A stretch of DNA of 64,000 nucleotides from Lolium rigidum (lineage: Eukaryota > Streptophyta > Magnoliopsida > Poales > Poaceae), in assembly GCF_022539505.1 (NCBI RefSeq), contig NC_061509.1, positions 34,848,334-34,912,333 on the forward strand. Reading direction: 5' to 3'. The notes beneath the pieces are model-generated. The model saw only the letters and a list, made by a program, of their open reading frames with translations, did no database searches and was not told the DNA's origin. Below are positions 53,501-64,000 of the stretch, one piece after another (the first letter of the stretch is position 1; each line of letters begins with the position of its first letter). The translations under genes were made by a program, and so were the position numbers.

Positions 53501-54774
53501 AGAATATTACTTTACAATTATGAATATGACTATGTGGTGGGCAATGGAACCATGGTATGTGTTGATATGGTGGAGGTTCCATTGCATGGGTACTACTCAT
53601 CTAGGACTAAGTACCAATGACGTCCAGTGATTCTAGCGCCGTACAAAACGCGTTGACCATAAGATCTATAATGGCTGCAGGGAAGCCAGCTGTATCTTTT
53701 CCCTCTTGCATATCAACGGACCTGGTGGAGCCTGGCTGGGTATTGGATAACACTGCAGTAGGTTGGGAAATCCTTTAAAATCCCCATCCGTGTGGATGAG
53801 AGGCTCTATCGTCTATGATGGATTGTCCGACGTACATCAGGGGTAAAGCCGTATGATCGGGAGATGTCTACCGGGGATGTACGAGTGGACAAAAGGGTGG
53901 GTATGCAGGGTCGCGGAGAAGGCAGTGTAGGCTTGGATCTTATTTCCTGGCCTCACACCAAGGAAGTGTGGACGGGGACGATTCTTCCGGTTGGCAAAAA
54001 GGATGAGGTCTCTTATGGGAAAAGTAACGCACCTCTGCAGAGTGTATCAAATTGTGGCTGTCACTCCATGTTCCGGGAAGGGAACTACGAACGCGGCAGG
54101 AAAGGAACTCCGTGAAGTTCTGGTCAACCTGTGAAGACTGACGGGAATAGTTTTCAGAATAAAATAAACCTTTTGAAGAAATGTTTATGAAAACTTGCAT
54201 TTGCCTATGACTTTCTGGTCTGTGGCTGTAGCTAGTGCATGATACACCTATTTCCTAATATGAACTTGCTGAGTACGCTCGTACTCATTCCCTCCCATTT
54301 GAACCCCCTTCTTAGATCAAGGCACCGAAGGAGAAACTACCGTGGAACTCGAAGACAAAGGAGTCAACTGCAACAAGATGAAGAACCCAAGCAAAGAAGT
54401 CAATGAAGTCAACTTCTGCAGCAACTAGAGTGGAAACTTAGACTAGTAATAGAAGGGAACCTTTCCCTAATCCTAGCACCTAAGTAGCTAGATTTCTATA
54501 GCAAGCCAAGTAGCTCTTAAACTTGGGTTAGCAATAAGTTAGACTACGAGTCGTTCTTCTAGAGCTTTATTTGAAGTTTTACCTCACTGTAAAGTAGGAG
54601 GCTGTGTTGATCTTATGTAAACAGTTCGTGTGTACTTCTATAGACATACCTTGGACTCGCATATGTTTCTGTTGTACCACTCTGAGGGATGTAATATGAG
54701 TGGAATGGTGTTTCACTTGTGTTATGTCAACGACTTGTGTACTACACCATGCAGTGGTACGCTGGGTCACCACA

Positions 54775-56413
54775 GCTGGTATCAGAGCAAATGCTTTGAC
54801 CCTAGGATTAAAACCCTTTAAAGGAGACCTATAGGTTTGGTAGTGTCTATAGGAAGTGTCTTAGCTAAGTCAACTATGCTAAACCAACTATTCTTTTGAC
54901 TTGAGATGGGTATTCACTTGAGAATAATCTCGACACACTTGAGTCAATCTTTCTTATCTATTTTATTAAGTAAAGTTAGTTAGTTATCTTGCTTCATTCC
55001 AAATAATTAGAACACCATTGGAGCTTAAGATAATTGGTGGTAGTAGACCACAGTTGGTATACAATACATGGTAGTCCAAAGAGAGGATACAACCATAAGG
55101 AAGATATCCTATTGGAAGATGTATACCAAGACATGTTATAGCTAAGTAAAAGTCATTTAAAATATCAAATAACCGATGTTAAGTAAGGAAGATAAGTTAT
55201 ATAAGGTAGTATATGCCTATGATGAGTCAATCATAGGAGGTAAGGATGAGTGATAGGGGCTATTTAAGGCTACTTTTCATGATAGAGTTGGTAATCATAT
55301 ATGATTCACTTGAGAGTCATGATGTGATGGAGTAGAACATCATAAGTACGATAACAGAAGTATGATGATGAGTAAGATTTTAGGGAATAGTTCCAAAACT
55401 TAGGCCTTAAAATCATGGAAATTATGTCAAGTATGCCTAAACCATAGTCTATAGTCTGAAGAAGGCTGTATTAGAGCATAACTTATAGAGAAACCTGGGA
55501 GTTATATGTGCTAGGATCTAACAATCCTGTGTTTTAGAGTAGTCATGTTATGGTCTCGAGAGATCATGTGAGGTTAGTTTCCAATTGAATGGAAGTTAAG
55601 TTAGCACTTTCCAAGGAAATTAGGTTAACCATAATCCATTTAGACCAATTTGCTCAAGTTTATTTGTTTGCAATTGAGCAATCAAGGTAAATATTGAGAC
55701 AAATAGTAGGAATCCATATATATGTGCTAAGTATCACAACCTAAACCTCTCTTATGTGGTGTTATATACTACACATCAGAGCCTGATGTTTAGGGATGTC
55801 TTACCCAACTATTTTATTCGGGCATATAAGGATGTGTAGTATAAGCACAAAGATGGATCTTCTTGGATTTCATTGGATTTTCATTGTTTGACTAGATCCA
55901 TACATGAAGTTTGACTTTGATATGCAAATGCATGTTGCAATATCAAACTCTTACTTGATGTTATAGATCTAGAGGGTAAAGGTATTCGAGTGAGGAAGTG
56001 ACGAATTCTGAAGACTTTGAAGACAAGATGAAGGTTCACTGGAAGAAGGAAGTAAAATTGTGGGAAGCAACCACAATACTCTAAAGGAAGGATCAATCAA
56101 AGCTCACTTTTATCCTTAATCAAGGAGTACTTCAACATGGAAGTACCATGAAAGTGAGAAAAATAGTGAATATGGAGCAGTAGAAGTTGAGCCATATTCA
56201 TTATGGAAGAAGGGAATGCAAGTGAAGTCACTTACGATACTATCTTCATAGTGTCAACAAGTGATTTTCTTGCAAAACAAACCCTATAAGAAGGAAAATT
56301 AACAAATGAAGTCGCAGCTGATATAATAAGACCGCAGCTGATATAGGATACTTATGAAGAGAAAGCATTTGAAGTGAGGTAGATCTTAACGAAAACTAGA
56401 AAAGTATCCGCAT
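54775..56413 (+). mobile_element. LARD internal domain, unit 2 (truncated)
   Basis: It begins with PBS TGGTATCAGAGC at 54777 and follows unit 1 closely up to GTATCCGCAT, which ends at 56413. The matching point in unit 1 is 39730. There it joins gypsy gag sequence. About 1.27 kb of the internal domain and any third LTR are missing from this side. No gene. Confidence 0.8.
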
Positions 56414-56478
56414 TGCGGAAGAAGAGGGGACAGAAGGCCCCAGATGCTTCGGGCCTCGCATCTTATGCGAGCCCATGA

Positions 56479-57908
56479 TTGACGGGTTCCAGCTCCGCCA
56501 AGCCGGAGGACTGGCTGCTGGACTACACCACCGCCGTCGGCATCGCCAAGGGCAACAAGCGCTGGGCCATGCGCTACTCGCCGCTCATGCTGATCGGCTC
56601 CGCCCGCACCTGTCTCAACAACCTGCCAGCCGGCAGCATCAACGGCTGGCTAGACTTTGAGGAGGCCTTTATCAGCAACTTCACCGGCACCTATCGCCGG
56701 CCTGGCCGGCCCCAACAGCTGGAGATGTGTAAACAGGGCCCGGCCGAGTCAGACCGAGACTACCTCACGCGGTGGTGCGAGATGCGCAACTCCTGCGAGG
56801 GCGTACACGAGATCCAAGCGATCAGTTTCTTCATCGCCGGCTGCCGGGCCAACACCATGTTGTGCCACAAGAGTTGCGCTGCAGCGAGACCAAGACCATG
56901 ACGACCCTGATGGCCATCGCAGACAACTACGCGTTGGCTGAGGAAGCCGGCCAGTCGCCAGCTGAAGGATCACCGGCTGCGCGCCAACGCGACCGCATCG
57001 AGCCGGCCAAGGGCAAGGCGGCTGAAGGAAGCTCCCACTACAACCGCCGCGACAACTACCGCGGCAAGAGGAACAGCGACCAGCCGGACCGCCGGTATGG
57101 CACGGCCCACATGGCAGCTGTCTCCGACCACGCGGCGGCCAGCGAAAGCCAGCGTCAGAAGCAAGACCGGCCCTGGAGGCCGAAGTTGACTTTCGAGGAG
57201 ATGTTCGACTCGCAGTGCAAGTACCACAGTGGCGCGAAGCCAGCCACGCACACCACCCGTGAGTGCAGCTGGACCAAGCGCCTCATCAGCGGCCAAGGTC
57301 TGCCGCCTCCGCCCCCTCCAGCCGGAGGGCCGGGTGGCCAAGCAGGCGGGGAGAACACCAACCAGGACCAACAACATCAAGTGAACCAAGTTCACCACGG
57401 TCCCTACCTGCCCGAGGGCGCCACCTACATCATCTTCACCACGGAGCCCGAGGATAAAACCAGTCAGCACCGCCGCTCCCTAGAGGTGAATGCGGTCATA
57501 CCGCCGGTTCCCCAGTACCTCAACTGGTCCGAGCAGGCCATCACCTTCGATCGCCGAGATCAGCCGGCGGTCTTGCCCAGGCCCGGGGGCTACGCCATGG
57601 TCCTCGACCTGACTTTTGGCACGGGCCAGCGCAACATCCGTTTCTCGCGGGTCCTCATCGATGGCGGCAGCAACATCAACATCATGTACCGCGACACCGC
57701 TCGAAAGCTGGGCATCCAAGAGGACCAGCTGAGCACCACTTCCACCATCTTCCACGACATCGTGCCGGGGCATTCCTGCCAGCCCATCGACCGGATCCGG
57801 CTGAACGTCATGTTCGGCAGGCCGGAGCACTTCCGCACCGAGAAGATCGAGTTCGAGGTGGTGGACCTGGTCAGTCCCTATCATGCCCTCCTCGGAAGGC
57901 CGGTCTAG
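56479..57908 (+). pseudogene. gypsy gag and protease pseudogene
   Basis: The gag capsid block begins PEDWLLDYTTAVGIAKGNKR and continues LIGSARTCLNNLPAGSINGW, FISNFTGTYRRPGRPQQ and LTRWCEMRNSC. After a one-base shift near 56870 it goes on as TLMAIADNYALAEEAG. A knuckle-like CKYHSGAKPATHTTREC lies near 57220. Protease follows: PPVPQYLNWSEQAITFDR and LIDGGSNINIMYRD with the Asp-Gly-Gly-Ser core, then FEVVDLVSPYHALLGRP. The gag N-terminus is missing. Except for the one shift this part is well kept. Confidence 0.88.
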
Positions 57909-59478
57909 CCAAGTTCATGGTGGTGCCCCACTATGGGTACCTAAAAATGAAGATACCAGGCCCTAAAGGGGTCATCACCGTCGCCAGCGATTATCGCCGG
58001 TCCATGGACTGCGCCACCTAGAGCTCCAAGATGGCTCAGACGCTCGTCATCGCTGCAGAAAAGTAGCAAATCCAGAACGCGGTCGCCATCGCAAAGGCCG
58101 CCCAAGTCGGCATGCCGGCTGCCGGCAGCCCGGCTGGAACGACGCACTTCTAGCCGGCGAACGACACCAAGAAGATCCTCCTCGACCCGGCCCATCCAGA
58201 CAAGTACGTCACCATCGGTGCCGGCTTGGACAGCAAATAGGAAAGCGAGCTCACCAGCTTCCTCCGTGAGAATCGGGACATCTTCGCATGGTCTCCTCGA
58301 GACATGCTGGGTGTGCCGAGGGAGTTGGCTGAGCACCACCTTCACGTCCGACCCGAAGCTAAGCCGGTGAAGCAACCTCTCCGCCGCTTCGCGAAAGACA
58401 GGAGAAAAGCCATCGGTGAGGAGATCGCCTGGCTGCTCGCAGCCGGCTTCATCATGGAAGTGCTGCACCCGGACTGGTTGGCCAACCCAGTCCTGGTTTT
58501 GAAGAAGAACGGCTCCTGGCGCATGTGTATCGACTACACCAGCCTGAACAAGGCTGTCCCCAAGGACCCCTTCCCCTTGCCGCGCATAGATCAAGTTATA
58601 TACTCTACTGTCGGCTGTGAACTGTTGTCTTTCCTAGATGCCTACTCAGGCTACCACCAGATTCCTTTGAATCAGGCTAATCAAATAAAGACTTCATCCA
58701 TTACCCCGTACGGGGCTTATTGCTACACGACTATGCCGTTCGGCTTGAAAAATGCAGGTGCCACTTATCAAAGGTGAATGCAAAAGTGCTTACAAGAGCA
58801 AATCGGCAGAAACGTTCACGCATATGTGGATGACGTCATTGTAAAAACCAAGGAGAAGCAAACCCTCCTTGATGATCTGAGAGAAACCTTCACCAATCTG
58901 AGACGATTCTGGATGAAGCTCAACCCGGCCAAGTGCACTTTCGGCGTGCCAGCCGGCCAACTCCTTGGCTACCTCGTCTCTCAGCGAGGGATCGAAGCCA
59001 ACCCGGAGAAAATCAGTGCCCTGGAAAAGATGGAACTGCCGCAGTGCCTCAAGGACATCCAGAAGTTCACTGGTTGTCTGGCCTCCTTGAGCCGCTTCAT
59101 CAGCCGACTGGGGGAGAAGGCACTGCCATTGTACCAGCTGCTCAAGAAATCGGACACATTCGTCTAGTCTCCGCCGGCTGACGCGGCATTCTGCCACCGG
59201 AAGCGCGTGCTATCGACCGTGCCCATCTTAGCATCGCCAGCTTCGAAAGAACCCATGCTAATGTACATCTCTACCACCAATCATGTGGTTAGCGTTGTCC
59301 TAGTGGTGGAACGCAAGGAAGAGGGCAAGGAGCAGGCGGTCCAGCGCCCATTATATTACCTCAGCGAGGTGCTCTCCTAGTCCAAGCAAAACTACCCCCA
59401 CTACCAGAAGCTCACCTATGGCGTGTACATGGCGGGGCCAGGAAGCTCAAGCACTACTTCCAAGAGCATCCCATCAAG
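57909..59478 (+). pseudogene. gypsy reverse transcriptase pseudogene
   Basis: After several stops (TAG, TAA) between 57909 and 58250, the RT domain runs FLRENRDIFAWSPRDMLGVP, AAGFIMEVLHPDWLANPVLV, RMCIDYTSLNKAVPKDPFPL, LLSFLDAYSGYHQI and MPFGLKNAGATYQR. A TGA at 58775-58777 replaces the expected Trp. The catalytic HAYVDDVIVK motif is intact (about 58830). KCTFGVPAGQLLGYLVSQRG follows, and the connection domain has more stops near 59166 and 59378. The stops fit C-to-T or G-to-A change (CAG to TAG, TGG to TGA). Confidence 0.9.
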
Positions 59479-60333
59479 GTGGTATGCACCGCCCCCCTCG
59501 CGGAAATCATTGGCAGCAAGGACGCCAATGGCCGGGTCGCCAAGTGGGCCCTGGAGCTGGCGGCTCACTCCATCTTATATGAGCCAAGAACCACCATCAA
59601 GTCACAGATCCTCGCCGACTTCTTCATCGACTGGGCCGAGGTTCAATACCTGCCGCCTGTACCTGACTCCTCGCATTGGAAGATGCACTTCGATGGCTCC
59701 AAAATGCGCGGGGGCTTGGGAGCCGGCATCGTCATCACCTCTCCAAAAGGGGACCGGCTGGACTATGTCCTGCAAATCCACTTCGTTGCATCCAACAATG
59801 TGGTGGAGTACGAGGCGCTCATCCATGGGCTCAAGCTGGCCAAGGAGATAGGCGTGCGTCGCATCCTTTGCTTCGGTGACTCCGACTTGGTTATACAGCA
59901 AGCTTCAGGCGAGTGGGACGCGAAGGATGCCAACATGGCATCGTACCGCTTCCACGTTCAGCAGATCGCCGGCTTCTTCGAGGGGTGCGAATTTCATCAC
60001 GTGCCCCGCGCCAACAACGAGGCGGCTGACGCCCTGTCCAAGATTGGCTCAACCCGGCAGGTTATTCCACCCGGCGCCGCTCTGGAACACCTGCGGAAGC
60101 CGTCCATCATACCTTCGCCGGATTCCGACTCCATATACGTGCCGGCAAACCCGAGGGCTCCTCAGCCGAACCCAGGGGCTCCTCAGCCAAACCCGGGGGC
60201 TTCTCAGCCGAACCCGGGGGGCTCTTCAGCCAGACCCGAGGGCTCTTCAGCTGAACCCGGGGGCTTCTCAGCCAAACTCAGGCGCTCGCCAGCCGGACCC
60301 GGGGGTTTCTCACCTGGACCCGGGGGCTTCTAA
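59479..60333 (+). pseudogene. gypsy RNase H and Pro/Gly repeat linker
   Basis: RNase H is well kept: KWALELAAHSILYEPR, QILADFFIDWAE, KMHFDGSKMRGGLGAGI (first Asp), NVVEYEALIHGLKLAKEIG (Glu), CFGDSDLVIQQASGEWD (Asp) and HVPRANNEAADALSKIGS. The linker to integrase (60145-60330) is a tandem repeat of about 21 bases encoding Q-P-N-P-G-A-S type units. An extra G in one unit near 60215 shifts the frame, and the shifted frame stops at 60333. Confidence 0.88.
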
Positions 60334-60335
60334 GC
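60145..60335 (+). repeat. 21-bp minisatellite in the RNase H-integrase linker
   Basis: About nine copies of a unit like AACCCGGGGGCTTCTCAGCC. It encodes a seven-residue Pro/Asn/Gly repeat. Copies vary, and one has GGGGGG in place of GGGGG. Confidence 0.8.
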
Positions 60336-61647
60336 CAGGAACAACGGTGGCAAGCATCTTCGAGGTCAAGTGTGTACCATCATGGGCACAAGAATTCCTC
60401 TCATACCTGGCAGATGGCAAGTTGCCCCAGGACCGGGTCCAAGCCAGGCAAATCGAGAGAAGGGCCAAGGCCTACACCATCATCAACCACCAGCTGTACA
60501 AACGCAGCGTAAGTATGGTGTTCCAGCGGTGCGTCGAGCCGGCTGAAGGGATTGAACTCCTCAGAGAGATCCACCAAGGAGAATGCGGGCATCACACCTC
60601 CTCCAGGGCCATTGTGGGCAAATCCTTCCGCCATGGTTTGTACTGGCCAACCGCGCTAAAAGACGCAGAGAACATGGTCAGGGCATGCAATGGCTGTCAG
60701 CGCTTCGCCAAGAAAAGGCACGCGCCGGCATCCGCCTTGAAGACCATCCCCATCACGTGGCCATTTGCTATATGGGGCCTCAACATGGTCGGCCCATTCA
60801 GAACTGCCCGAGGCGGCATGACACACCTCCTCGTGATGGTGGACAAATTCACCAATTGGATAGAGGCCAAGCCCATCAAGAAATTGGATGGCTCCACTGC
60901 CGTCACCTTCCTCAAGGACATCATCTCGTGGTACGGCTACCCTCATAGCATCATCACCGACAACGGCACCAACTTCGCCCAAGGGGTCTTCTCCCGCTAC
61001 TACGGCGAAAAAGGGATCCAGCTGGACCTAGCGTCCGTAGCTCACCCTGAATCCAACGGGCAAGTGGAGAAAGCCAACGGCTTAATCCTAGCAGGCATCC
61101 GGCCCCGGCTGGTTGAGCCGCTGGAGCGCGCCGCCGGCTGCTGGATCGAGGAGCTGCCCTCCGTGCTGTGGAGCTTGTGTACCACGCCAAACCGCTATGT
61201 CGGCTTCACGCCTTTCTTCCTCGTCTATGGGGCCGAAGCCGTCCTGCCGACTGATATCGAGCACGACGCGCCAAGGATCAAGCTATACACTGAAGCGGAT
61301 GCCAAAGAGGCCCGCGAAGATGGAGTTGACCTGGTCGAGGAAGCCTGGCCGCTGGCCGTGTCCAGATCCGCTGTATACCAGCAAAGCCTCCATCGCTATC
61401 ACAGCTAGAAGGTTCAGCCCTTGGCATTCCGTGAAGGTGACCTAGTGCTCCGGCTAATCTAGCGGACAGTCGTCCAGCACAAGCTATCCTCCCCATGGGA
61501 AGGTCCCTTCATCGTGAGCAAAGCCTTGGGCAATGATTCCTACTATCTCATAGATGCCCAGGAGGCCAAGAAAAACAAGCCGGACAGGGCTGACGAGGAG
61601 ACTAAACATCCCTGGAATGTCAACCTGCTCCGCCCATTTTACACTTG
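60330..61647 (+). pseudogene. gypsy integrase
   Basis: After the shift at the linker, the frame gives SIFEVKCVPSWAQEFLSYLA and the HHCC zinc finger (EIHQGECGHHTSSRAI, ACNGCQRFA). The catalytic core has MVDKFTNWIEA, IITDNGTNFAQG and HPESNGQVEKANG with all three acidic residues. VGFTPFFLVYGAEAVLPTDI and a TAG at 61408 (probably CAG) follow, then PWEGPFIVSKALGNDSYYL and a final stop at 61645-61647. No chromodomain. One more in-frame TAG lies near 61460. Confidence 0.9.
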
Positions 61648-62260
61648 AGGAGAGGAATGTATGTATCCCTGTATCCCTTTTGTAACCTATGCTATAATGA
61701 AAAAGCTTGCGCCCAAGTACGCCCCGTACCAATACTTTTTTCAAGTACTTTACCGCTTTCGTCGGCTGGCCCAATCCCTCTCACGCAGCCGGCTTAGTAC
61801 CGTGACCCGGCACCCAGCGGCAAACTCCCGACCCAGCTACAGACCGTAACCCGGCTGTCCAGCTGGCGGGAGCAAAAGCTCAAGGAGCCGGCACGCGAAA
61901 AAAGACTAAGAGAAAGAGCGAGGGCAAGTCGGCTCCTGTCTAAACCTTTCATAAAAGCACCGGTTTGCTCCAACTCCACTCCCTTGGCTGAAATATTATC
62001 GGCCTCAATCAGCGGCCCCTCCCTTGCCTAGCTGCGGACCGCAACCCGGCCGCCCGGCAGGTGGGGGAGAAGCCAAAGGGTGGGGTGGATTAGAAAAAGC
62101 AGGTGGTGCGGATAAAAAGCAAGCCGGAGCATAAAATGATCAAGGAAACGCATTAATTGCATGATAATAAAATAAGCAAATATAGTCTTTACAGCTACAC
62201 CCGGAATTCCGGGGATTTAACCATTGTCTTGGTGAAGCAAAAGATAAAACAGATAAACAC
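61648..62260 (+). other. non-coding 3' region of the Tat-like gypsy
   Basis: No gene. A polyadenylation-like stretch (CTATAATGAAAAAGC near 61693) follows pol. It is GC-rich with repeated GCCGGC/CCCGGC wording up to about 62100, then AT-rich. Confidence 0.5.
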
Positions 62261-62530
62261 CTAAGGACCGGCTGGAGAAGGACCAGCCGGAGGAGCCCCT
62301 GAGGCGGAAGCCGGACTAGCACCAGGCTCAGCCGCCTTCTCTGTGCCTTCCTCCCCCTCGTCATCCCCCTCCAGATCGTCCTCAGGCGGAGTGGGGTCGG
62401 CGATGAAGACGGACTGGTTGACGAAGTCGGCGATAGCGCAGGCCCTCGCAAGCCGGTGCATCTTGTCCTCAGCAGTCAGCGAATCTTCCACGCCGGCTCG
62501 GCGAGCCTCCAGCTGATCCAGCGAAACCTC
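62261..62530 (-). pseudogene. C-terminal part of an antisense ORF of the Tat-like gypsy
   Basis: On the minus strand the frame is open from 62530 to a stop at 62261: LDQLEARRAG, EDSLTAEDKMHRLARACAIA, DFVNQSVFIADPTPPEDD, then an acidic stretch and an Ala/Pro/Ser-rich tail. The first part could be a coiled coil. The N-terminal part is cut off by the BARE1-like LTR at 62531. It lies antisense between pol and the expected 3' LTR. Function unknown. Confidence 0.55.
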
Positions 62531-64000
62531 TATTGGAGATATGCCCGAGAGGCAATAATAAAATAGTTATTGTTATATCTTAATGTTCATGATAAATGTT
62601 TACACTCCATGCTATAATTGTATTAACCGGAAACATTGATACATGTGTGTTGTGTAAACAACCAAAGTACCTAGTAAGCCTCTCATTTAACTAGCTTGTT
62701 GATTAATAGATGATCATGGTTTCCTGATCATGAACAACGGATGTTATTAATAACAAGATCATATCATTAGGTGAATGATGTGATGGACACACCCATAGTA
62801 AGCATAGCATAAGATCAAGTCATTAAGTTCAACTTGGTATAAGCTTTCGATACATAGTTACCTAAGTCCTTTGACCATGAGATCATGTAAATCACTTACA
62901 CCGGAAGGATGCTTTGATTACATCAAACACCACTGCGTAAATGGTTGGTTATAAAGATGGGATTAAGTATTCCGAAAGTGTGAGTTGAAGCATATGGATC
63001 AAGAGTGGGATTTGTCCATCCCGATGACGGATAGATATACTCTGGGCCCTCTCGGTGGAATGTCGTCTGATTAGCTTGCAAGCATGTGATTAAGATCACA
63101 AGAGATGACATACCACGGTACGAGTAAAGAGTACTTGTCGGTAACGAGGTTGAACAAGGTATGGAGATACCGATGATCGAACCTCGGGCAAGTAAAGTAT
63201 CGCGTGACAAAGGGAATCGGTATTTTATGTAATTGGTTCAATCGATCACTAAGTTATCGTTGAATGTGTGCGAGCCATTATGGATCTCCAGATCCCGCTA
63301 TTGGTTATTGGTCGGAGAGGAGTCTCAACCATGTCTGCATAGTTCACGAACCGTAGGGTGACACACTTAAGGTTTGATGTCGTTTTAAGTAGATATGGAA
63401 TATGGAATGGAGTTCGAATGTTGTTCGGAGTCTCGGATGGGATCCAGGACATCACGAGGAGGTCCAGAATGGTCCGGAGAATAAGATTCATATATAGGAA
63501 GTCACTTTCCAAGTTTGGAAATGATCCGGTGCATTTATGGAAGGCGCTAGAATGTTCTAGAACTTTCCGGAAGAAATCACCATGGAAGGTGGAGTCCCGG
63601 TTGGACTCCACCAACCCTAACTTGCCAACCAAGTGGGAGGGTGGAGTCCTTGGAGGACTCCACCTCCTTGGCCGGCCAAGCAAAGGGGGAAAGGGAGAGT
63701 CCCTGTCCCTCTAGGTTTCGTCCATAAGGCAGTTTTTGAATTGGGGTCTTATTCGAAGACTTTGGGCAAACCCTTGGGGTTCCACCTATATAATGAGGAG
63801 GAGAGGGAGGGGCTGCCTCTAGACCTGGCCGCACCACCTAGGGCTCCCCTGGCCGGCGCCCTAGCCCCCCCCTCTCTCCCAAACCCTAGCCTCTCTCCTC
63901 CTCCATCTTCTCCCACGGCGCTTAGGCGAAGCCCTGCCGGAGATCTTCACCACCACCGACACCACGCCGTCGTGCTGTCGGGATTCCGAGGAGGATCTAC
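62531..64000 (+). mobile_element. BARE1/Angela/WIS-like copia LTR (cut by window end)
   Basis: It starts TATTGGAGATATGCCCGAGA and GGCAATAATAAAATAG, the familiar opening of this family with TG changed to TA. A TATA box is at 63787-63794 (CACCTATATAATGAGG). It then enters the GC-rich leader with CACGCCGTCGTGCTGTCGGG. No PPT precedes it, so it is a 5' LTR or a solo LTR. It inserted into the antisense ORF of the Tat-like gypsy. The minus-strand frame 63249-63683 and others over it are incidental. Confidence 0.9.
63787..63794 (+). promoter_or_regulatory. copia LTR TATA box
   Basis: TATATAAT in CACCTATATAATGAGGAGG, at the usual place in LTRs of this family. Confidence 0.7.

Larger units (their letters stand above)
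41000..54774 (+). mobile_element. LARD LTR 2, split by a nested gypsy element
   Basis: It begins TGTAATATCCC at 41000 and ends GTCACCACA at 54774, just before PBS TGGTATCAGAGC at 54777. Removing the gypsy insert (43417-50593) and one GGACG leaves 6593 bp, matching LTR 1 (6595 bp). By eye the two LTRs differ by scattered single-base changes and small indels. Because it has a PPT on its left and a PBS with internal DNA on its right, it serves as a shared LTR of a tandem element. Confidence 0.78.
56414..62530 (+). mobile_element. Tat-like gypsy gag-pol and 3' region (5' truncated)
   Basis: Gag, protease, RT, RNase H and integrase run in gypsy order from 56479 to 61647. About 600 bases of non-coding DNA and an antisense ORF follow, broken at 62530 by the BARE1-like LTR. 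There is no LTR at its left end; the likeliest missing start is 30113-31496, separated from it by the LARD block. The frame is broken many times. The long 3' region with an antisense ORF is typical of Tat. Confidence 0.85.

Noticed and set aside
59676..59879. Additional plus-strand frames within RNase H
   Set aside because: Shadows of the RNase H frame, which carries all catalytic residues.
1..64000. The two BARE1-like LTRs as the paired LTRs of one element enclosing the window
   Set aside because: No PBS follows the left LTR at 381 and no PPT precedes the right one at 62531, and they are visibly diverged. Independent insertions are simpler.

Overview
This is plant nuclear DNA made almost wholly of nested transposable elements, with no convincing host gene, rRNA or tRNA gene. 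The families point to a large-genome grass of the Triticeae (wheat, Aegilops, rye or barley group): a BARE1/Angela/WIS-like copia LTR at both window edges, an Athila-lineage LTR of the kind common in wheat intergenic DNA, a Sirevirus-type copia, CACTA transposons and several Tat-like gypsy elements. Family names are from memory of sequence style and were not checked by search. Most coding regions carry stops and frameshifts, many explained by C-to-T/G-to-A change, as expected of silenced, methylated transposons.

Layout. 1-381: 3' end of a BARE1-like LTR. 382-3183: 3' part of a Tat-like gypsy element with an antisense ORF and its 3' LTR. 3184-4968: an Athila-like LTR with a PPT-like end on its left and a PBS on its right. 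4969-10607: 5'-truncated Sirevirus copia (integrase, RT, RNase H, extra ORF, 3' LTR). 10608-14501: 3' half of a CACTA element with a multi-exon gene ending in a C48 (Ulp1-like) protease domain. 14502-21140: minus-strand Tat-like gypsy gag-pol, catalytically dead, split by a 1.7 kb solo LTR (15533-17225, TSD CCCAC). 21141-23051: minus-strand gypsy 3' end whose antisense ORF encodes an AT-hook-like motif and a B3 DNA-binding domain. 23052-25728: a sibling element in the opposite direction (5' LTR and gag). 25729-27775: a second copy of the Tat-like 3' end seen at the left edge, inverted. 27776-29302: CACTA-like fragment with a small RNase H1 N-terminal-domain protein. 29303-30112: gypsy RT fragment. 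30113-31496: 5' LTR and gag start of a Tat-like gypsy whose gag-pol probably resumes at 56414-62530.

31497-56413 is the dominant structure: a large, apparently non-coding LTR element (LARD type) with about 6.6 kb LTRs and a 2.9 kb internal domain, arranged LTR-internal-LTR-internal. The second LTR is split by a complete pol-less gypsy element (43417-50593, TSD GGACG) whose own LTRs are nearly identical; the first LTR keeps the empty target site. The window closes with a BARE1-like LTR (62531-64000) inserted in the antisense ORF of the Tat-like gypsy.

The most interesting signals are: the B3/AT-hook protein antisense in a gypsy element, and the recurrence of antisense ORFs near the 3' LTR in five elements; the LARD's tandem form, its 13 same-strand telobox motifs (AAACCCTA) per LTR, its three hairpin-bearing 95-bp repeats and an internal array of motifs copying the LTR/PBS junction; a GCCGAT/ATCGGC hairpin cluster in the pol-less gypsy; and palindromic repeats in the Sirevirus LTR.
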